Shown here piece by piece: positions 59,293 to 64,000 of a DNA stretch of 64,000 nucleotides; positions within the stretch are counted from its first letter, which is position 1, and each line of letters starts with the position of its first letter. The DNA is from Fabrea salina. Its lineage: Eukaryota > Ciliophora > Heterotrichea > Heterotrichida > Fabreidae. The notes under the pieces were generated by a model. It did not search any database. It worked only from the letters and a program-made list of their open reading frames with translations, and had not been told where the DNA came from. Position numbers and translations under genes: made by a program. The DNA is taken from positions 124,001 through 188,000 of the forward strand of contig JALIHJ010000017.1 of NCBI GenBank assembly GCA_022984795.1, given 5' to 3'.

Positions 59293-61650
59293 ATGCGTTC
59301 GAAAACATCTTCCATTAGAGACTTTCCAAAAATAGAAGTATCGGGCGACAACCCACTGCCGCGGTTCGGTCACACAATGACACCAATTAGTAAGACCAAA
59401 GTAATTTTATTTGGAGGAGCAACAGGAGACACTGGAAGATACTCGATTACAGGCGACACTTACAGCTACGACATGGGAACAAGGACTTGGAGCCGACTCG
59501 AAAACATATCTGGAATAGCTCCTTCTCCCAGAGCTGCACATGCGTCCTCTTCAGTTGAAGTGCTGCAGATGGTTGTCTACGGAGGTGCTACAGGAGGCGG
59601 GTCACTTGCTTCAGACGACTTGTACTTACTTGACATGCGTTCGGGAGAAGACCAAGCTTCTTGGATGATTGTTCCAGTTGTAGGCTCGACTCCTGGCAGG
59701 CGTTACGGGCACTCACTAGTATTTATCAAGCCTCACCTACTGGTTTTCGGAGGAAACACAGGAAGCGAGGCTGTCAACGACGTTTGGTGTTTGAATGTTG
59801 AAAGAGCGCCTTTTTCTTGGCAGAAACTCGAAATCACTGGCGAAGTGCCTAGAGTGCGAGTTTACCATTCTGCGTGTCTTTGTCAGACTGGCTCAGCAAT
59901 GGGAATGATGGTTATATACGGAGGAAGAACTAGTGACCAGTCGGCACTCAACGATACTTGGGGACTTAGAAGGCACAGGGACGGAAGGTGGGACTGGGTC
60001 AGAGCCCCTTACAAGCCTTCGGGAGAGCAGCCTGTAGCTCGTTACCAGCACAGTGCTTTGTTTATGGGTGCAACTATGCTTGTGATTGGTGGCAGAACCA
60101 ACCTTGTAGGAGAAACGGTGCCTATGGAAGCTTACGACACTGAGAACTCTGAGTGGTTTAAGTTCCCGGCAGTGCAGCGCTTCAGACACTCTTCTTGGAG
60201 TCTTGAGGCAGACGTTTACGTTCATGGAGGGTTTGAGCACGAAACTCCTAACATTCCAACTGACTCCATCCTTAGAGTTGACTGCCTCAAACTGTTCGGG
60301 AAGTTTGCCCAGTTACTTCCGAAGCACCTAGCAGAGCCACAAGTGCGAACCATTACTAGGCAAAACGCCCCAGAACACCCTAGACCCCTGCCTAAAGTTC
60401 CTCGGAACAACAACAAAACTCCAGAAATTCGTTTGGCTTCTCAGGTGTTCGTGAGTTGGGAAGGCGAGATGGGAGAAGACAAAGGAGAACTAGTGAGGAA
60501 CGTGTCTATAGACAGACTCCAAGAAGAAGGGAAAAGACTTGGAGTCAAAGCTTTGCCCCCCGGAATCTCCAAGAACCCAGCCCCAGTTAACACCGTTTCT
60601 TCTATTTTTTTCGCGCAACTTTTGAAACCTAGGGACTGGAGCAACCTTACTGACGCAAAGTTCAGGTTTGGCAAAGACATGGTCTTATCCCTAATTGAGG
60701 AGTGCTTGAAGATTGTGAAAAATGAACCAACCGTAATGCGCCTGCGAGCTCCTGTAAAAATATTTGGAAACTTAAACGGGCAGTACAAAGACCTAATGAG
60801 ATTTTTCGAAACCTGGGGAGAGCCTAGTGACAAACACGGAGTTGGAGACATCGAGTGCTTCGACTATGTATTTTTGGGAGACTACGTGGATAGGGGGACT
60901 CATTCCCTTGAAACTATCTGCCTTTTAATGGCTCTCAAGTCCAAGTACCCCGACCAAGTTGTGCTTCTGAGAGGACACCACGAAGAAAAGTCAATTAACC
61001 AGTTCTACGGCTTGGGTGAAGAGTGCGCAAGCAGACTTAACGAAGACATTACTGACCCTAACTCAGTGTTTGTGAAGCTTAACGAGTTCTTTGAGTACTT
61101 GTCTTTGGCAGCAATTGTCGAGGACAAAATACTGTGCCTGCACGGAGGAATTGGTCATGCACTAAGAAGCATTGACGACTTAGACGTCCTTGCAAAGCCT
61201 ATTGAAATCAACCATGACTCTACAGAGCACTCTCAGCAAGTAGCAGTTGACGCGCTTTTTTCAGATCCTTGTGAAAACGAAAGGGAAACTGGCTTTAAAC
61301 TCAACACTTTCAGGGACTCAGCCGGCAATGGAAACATTGTTAAGTTCGGAGTAGACAGGCTCCAGAAGTTTTTAACCGACAACCGGTTAAGTGTGCTGAT
61401 TAGGTCGCACGAGTGCGTTATAGAGGGCTACGACCGTTCGGCTTCTGGGGAGTTGATTACTATCTTTTCAGCAACTGACTACTGTGGCAAGTACAAAAAC
61501 TCAGGAGCTTTTCTTGTAGTTAAGCGGAACTTAGAAATGATTCCTAAGCCCATATACTCTTTGAATGACCCAAGTGGCTGGATAGACACTGAAGACACCC
61601 TTAAAAGACGCCCTGCTACTCCTCCAAGGTGGAAGTCCAGAGCTTCTTAA
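59293..61650 (+). CDS. Kelch-repeat serine/threonine phosphatase (PPKL/BSL family) with altered metal site
   Basis: A 785-aa protein of the PPKL family found in plants, apicomplexans and ciliates. About six Kelch repeats occupy residues 15-330 (LPRFGHTMTPIS, SPRAAHASSS, GRRYGHSLVF, RVRVYHSAC, VARYQHSAL), forming a beta-propeller. A PP1-like phosphatase domain follows at about 430-770. It has GDYVDRG, LCLHGGIG, RSHECV and SATDYCG, but two ligand motifs are changed: the usual GDxHG is GNLNG (Asp and His both Asn) and the usual RGNHE is RGHHE (Asn to His). Three metal-site residues are therefore altered while the catalytic histidine remains. It may be a pseudophosphatase or use metals differently. 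Plant BSL/BSU1 phosphatases act in brassinosteroid signalling; ciliate roles unknown. Confidence 0.9.
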   Translation: MRSKTSSIRDFPKIEVSGDNPLPRFGHTMTPISKTKVILFGGATGDTGRYSITGDTYSYDMGTRTWSRLENISGIAPSPRAAHASSSVEVLQMVVYGGATGGGSLASDDLYLLDMRSGEDQASWMIVPVVGSTPGRRYGHSLVFIKPHLLVFGGNTGSEAVNDVWCLNVERAPFSWQKLEITGEVPRVRVYHSACLCQTGSAMGMMVIYGGRTSDQSALNDTWGLRRHRDGRWDWVRAPYKPSGEQPVARYQHSALFMGATMLVIGGRTNLVGETVPMEAYDTENSEWFKFPAVQRFRHSSWSLEADVYVHGGFEHETPNIPTDSILRVDCLKLFGKFAQLLPKHLAEPQVRTITRQNAPEHPRPLPKVPRNNNKTPEIRLASQVFVSWEGEMGEDKGELVRNVSIDRLQEEGKRLGVKALPPGISKNPAPVNTVSSIFFAQLLKPRDWSNLTDAKFRFGKDMVLSLIEECLKIVKNEPTVMRLRAPVKIFGNLNGQYKDLMRFFETWGEPSDKHGVGDIECFDYVFLGDYVDRGTHSLETICLLMALKSKYPDQVVLLRGHHEEKSINQFYGLGEECASRLNEDITDPNSVFVKLNEFFEYLSLAAIVEDKILCLHGGIGHALRSIDDLDVLAKPIEINHDSTEHSQQVAVDALFSDPCENERETGFKLNTFRDSAGNGNIVKFGVDRLQKFLTDNRLSVLIRSHECVIEGYDRSASGELITIFSATDYCGKYKNSGAFLVVKRNLEMIPKPIYSLNDPSGWIDTEDTLKRRPATPPRWKSRAS

Positions 61651-61682
61651 TATAATACTGAATTGCTTAGCCTGGATAATAA

Positions 61683-62834
61683 ATGGTTAGACCTAGTTTG
61701 GACAGATGCTGGCCTTACTACACGAATTCTTGTTTGGTTTGGGTTTTCATCCTTGCAACTGAACTCTTTCATAAACCAATAGTGGGGTTCTGGTTAGTTT
61801 ATGCAGTGATACCAGTAATAGACCAAGTCATTGCATGGGACGACGTCAATCCCACCCCTGAAGAAGAAAAGGTTCTTAAGAACCAGTTAAGGTGGAAATT
61901 CCCTATTTTTGCGTATGTGTTTTCAGAGTGGTTTGCGGTCTTTTGGGCGATGCATTTGGTCAACAGGGAGGAGTTGGGATTGATCGACACTGTGGTTATG
62001 ATTCTTTTTGTAGCTCACACAAGTGCAATAGGGTTCCTTATAGCACACGAACTCTTCCATAAAAGAGACTGGCTTGGAAAGCTAGTGGGAACCCTAGACA
62101 TGCTCAAAAGCTTGTACATGCACTTTTACGATGAACACTTGTACGGGCATCATAAGTACGTAGCTACTCCCGAAGACCCTGCCACTGCTAAAAAGGGCCA
62201 ATCTTTGTATAATTTCATTCCTAATGCTATAAGAGCAAGCTTTTTGCACACTTGGGAAAGACAAGTTGCCAGTTTGCGTAAAGAAGGGAAGTCAGAGTGG
62301 AGCCTTCAAAACAGACTGATAATGTGCCTAAGCGTAGAAGTTGGATTTACTTTGTTGATTCTGGCAGTTCTAGGCTTAAGGTCCTTTTTGGTGTTTGTGG
62401 TGCAGGCTTTGTTGTCTGTGTTCCTTTTAGAGACTATCAACTATATCAGACACTACGGCTTGGCTAGAAAGGAAACTGAACCTGGAGTTTACGAAAAGGT
62501 GACTATCAAGCATTCTTGGAACGCTCCTCAGTATGTCCAGAACTTGTTTTTGCTCAAGCTACAAAGACACTCTGACCACCACGCTTACTCTTTTAAACCT
62601 TACCAAATTCTAAGTTCCTACGCCGAAAGTCCATGCCTGCCCTGTGGTTACGCCGTTTGTGTGATTGCTGCGCTGTTTCCTAAAACTTGGTTTGCTATGA
62701 TTGACCCTTTGGTGGACGCTACTAACGCGAATGGCAAGCCTTCTAAAGACCAAATGGAGCAGTCAACAAGTGTTTTGCATAGTTTCTTGTCCAAGCAAGC
62801 CTGCTTAATGACTGCTCTTTTAATTCTGGTTTAA
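61683..62834 (+). CDS. AlkB-type alkane hydroxylase / fatty-acid-desaturase-fold enzyme
   Basis: A 383-aa membrane diiron enzyme of the bacterial AlkB family, which uses dioxygen to hydroxylate the end carbon of alkanes. All histidine motifs can be seen: HELFH (HExxH, residues about 122-126), EHLYGHHKYVATPEDPA, NYIRHYGL and LQRHSDHHA. The family mark LPCGYAV before the last helix matches the P-[AS]-GYA segment of AlkB. Hydrophobic helices flank these, as in AlkB. In AlkB the NYxEHYGL motif has a glutamate, here Arg. Such genes are common in bacteria and rare in ciliates. The compact style and lack of introns fit the surrounding genome, so this is not obvious contamination. It overlaps the convergent PX gene by 15 bases. 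Confidence 0.88.
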   Translation: MVRPSLDRCWPYYTNSCLVWVFILATELFHKPIVGFWLVYAVIPVIDQVIAWDDVNPTPEEEKVLKNQLRWKFPIFAYVFSEWFAVFWAMHLVNREELGLIDTVVMILFVAHTSAIGFLIAHELFHKRDWLGKLVGTLDMLKSLYMHFYDEHLYGHHKYVATPEDPATAKKGQSLYNFIPNAIRASFLHTWERQVASLRKEGKSEWSLQNRLIMCLSVEVGFTLLILAVLGLRSFLVFVVQALLSVFLLETINYIRHYGLARKETEPGVYEKVTIKHSWNAPQYVQNLFLLKLQRHSDHHAYSFKPYQILSSYAESPCLPCGYAVCVIAALFPKTWFAMIDPLVDATNANGKPSKDQMEQSTSVLHSFLSKQACLMTALLILV

Positions 62835-64000
62835 GTTAAGAAAATCAATTAATTCTTGTTCTTGGGAGATTTGGGAGTTCTCAGTGATGAACTTTAAGAA
62901 CTGGTCTAGTTTGGTCATCCTTTCTTGCACAACTTTAGGGTCAACTGAAGAAACTCCGATGCCGTGGGCAGGGAATTCCCAGGCTTTAGGGTACTTTTTG
63001 GAAAGTTTGTCGCTTAGCTTTTTAAACTCTTTGAATCTATGAGCAACTAGTTTTTGCTGGTCGCCTTTTTTAACAGAGATTTCGTACATAGTATGTTTAG
63101 TGTACCCAGAGCCTGCTTCGTAGTTAGAAATCACAGTTACGCAAAGGGTATCTTCAGTGGTACTTGCTGGAGTGATTTCTTCAAAGGGTACTTCTTGTGG
63201 AGTGATTTCTTCAGAAGGTACTTCTTGTGGAGTGATTTCTTGCCGAGCAATCTCTTCTAGAGTTTTAGGGGCTTCCTCTGGAGTTTGCATAACGAACGAA
63301 GAAGTAAGGAACCCAGTGCCAGCCTTTCTTTTGCCGTAAAAATGAACTAGGGACTGGGGTTGCAGAAACTTGTCTAAGTTTTCAAAAGGAAGCTCTTCTT
63401 GGACTATAAAGTTGAGGAGGTCGTTAAAGGCTTCTTTGCGTTCTTCCATGACTTGTTCAGTGACTTGGTTTCTAAATGGAGTTTACTTAGTGTTCATTCT
63501 AGGAGGGAAGCTAGGAATAACTTCTTTAGGGAACTGTGCTCTCAACTCAGTGTACAAAGAGGCAAACTCCCTGTACCTCCTGCGAGTTTCTCTGAGTATG
63601 TTCCCTGTTCTGCCTTTGTATATTTTTATAATGTAGTAAACTACCGAGTCTTCTTCTTCGTCCACTACTTCGTACTCAGGCACTTCTATTTTCTTAATTT
63701 TCTGTTGGAGTTTTGCTTCTTCCTGTCTTTTTTGGATCTTTTCTTGCTTCTCTAAGTAGTTCACTTGCGAGAATCTGTCCCAGAGTTCCCTTTCTTGGAG
63801 TTCATTGGGTTCTTGTTGCTTTTTGTAAGCACTCAGCATGAATTCGTAGTAAGCTTCCATAGTGTTGCGCCTGTCTAAAGGCATGTCGCCCGAGCGTATG
63901 TAGCCTATAATAACTATTCCTCCTAGCAAAAACAAAAGCATCACGTACTCAGGTCTGATGTCTAAGAAAAAGTCTACCTTGGTGTCAAATATAGCTACAA
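62820..64000 (-). CDS. Tandem PX-domain membrane protein (partial at its 5' end)
   Basis: At least 388 aa, open at the right edge. An N-proximal hydrophobic helix (VMLLFLLGGIVIIGYI) is followed by a coiled, charged segment and then a PX domain (VVYYIIKIYKGRTG, RRRYREFASLYTELRAQFP, ending in EELPFENLDKFLQ). A 15-base intron at 63472-63486 interrupts it in RMNTK|NQVTEQ. A linker with 30-base repeats (EEITPQEVPS) leads to a second PX domain near the C-terminus (VISNYEAGSGYTKHTMYEISVKK, HRFKEFKKLSDKL). PX domains bind phosphoinositides, so this is probably an endosomal or related membrane protein of sorting-nexin type with a membrane anchor. The frame runs to 64000 without a clear start. Confidence 0.85.
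63171..63242 (-). repeat. 30-base tandem repeat in the PX gene linker
   Basis: Two full units and part of a third (63171-63200, 63201-63230, 63231-63242) with one or two differences encode the ten-residue unit EEITPQEVP plus one. The repeat is in frame and may vary in number between strains. Confidence 0.75.
63472..63486 (-). other. 15-base intron in the tandem-PX gene
   Basis: On the minus strand GTAAACTCCATTTAG splits a lysine codon (AA|A). If kept, it gives a TAA straight after NTK; removal joins the two halves of the first PX domain. This makes one gene of what otherwise look like two. Confidence 0.9.

Noticed and set aside
1-64000. Transposon, virus-like element or rRNA
   Set aside because: No integrase, transposase, reverse transcriptase, capsid gene, terminal repeat or rRNA sequence was recognised on either strand.
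1-64000. Alternative genetic code with TGA as tryptophan
   Set aside because: Recognisable domains use TGG for tryptophan and no in-frame TGA interrupts them; TAA and TAG are stops, consistent with a standard-code heterotrich.

Overview
The window looks like macronuclear DNA of a heterotrich ciliate close to Stentor. The grounds are: genes packed head to tail on both strands with gaps of 1 to about 190 bases; introns that are 15 bases long, start with GTAA or GTAA-like and end in AG; a standard genetic code (long frames stop at TAA or TAG, tryptophan is TGG, and no in-frame TGA interrupts a recognisable domain); and many cilium genes. No rRNA, tRNA, CRISPR, transposon or virus-like element was recognised. 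No gene-free stretch exceeds 300 bases.

Layout. 1-7 kb: the tail of an unknown gene, an HP1-like chromodomain protein, a bZIP factor, an LTO1-like protein, a PP2C phosphatase, a Rab, chaperonin subunit CCT6, a membrane protein and a second Rab with two mini-introns. 7-15 kb: radial spoke protein RSPH3 with an added TerD/C2-like domain, RPA2, two unknown proteins, a FAM135-type lipase and a RING/B-box/LRR protein. 15.5-28.9 kb: a HYDIN homologue of about 4,457 residues with no visible intron. 29-36 kb: an E2F factor, a hybrid sensor kinase-like protein, an ABCG half-transporter, a coiled-coil protein, and a tandem pair of four-helix membrane proteins of which the first copy is broken. 36.8-43 kb: a channel carrying two complete polycystin (PKD2) units, an unknown membrane protein and a coiled-coil protein. 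43-49 kb: LRRC56/ODA8, an ArfGAP, a beta-helix protein, a cyclic-nucleotide-binding protein, a zinc-LID adenylate kinase and an ankyrin protein. 49.6-64 kb: RPA1, a large PA14/TIG/Cys-rich membrane receptor, a GST-fold protein, an EF-hand/WD40 axonemal protein, a Kelch-phosphatase with altered metal ligands, an AlkB-type alkane hydroxylase, and a tandem-PX protein running off the right edge.

Several products belong to shared systems. RSPH3, HYDIN, LRRC56 and the EF-hand/WD40 protein build or assemble the axoneme, and the polycystin channel may act in the ciliary or cortical membrane. RPA1 and RPA2 are two subunits of one complex, and E2F controls such S-phase genes in other eukaryotes. Two Rabs, an ArfGAP and PX proteins act in membrane traffic. 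The most notable features are the extremely short spaces between divergent start codons (down to 5 bases), the two-in-one polycystin channel, the Kelch-phosphatase lacking three standard metal ligands, and the bacterial-type AlkB hydroxylase. All function calls rest on reading motifs by eye; no database search was run.
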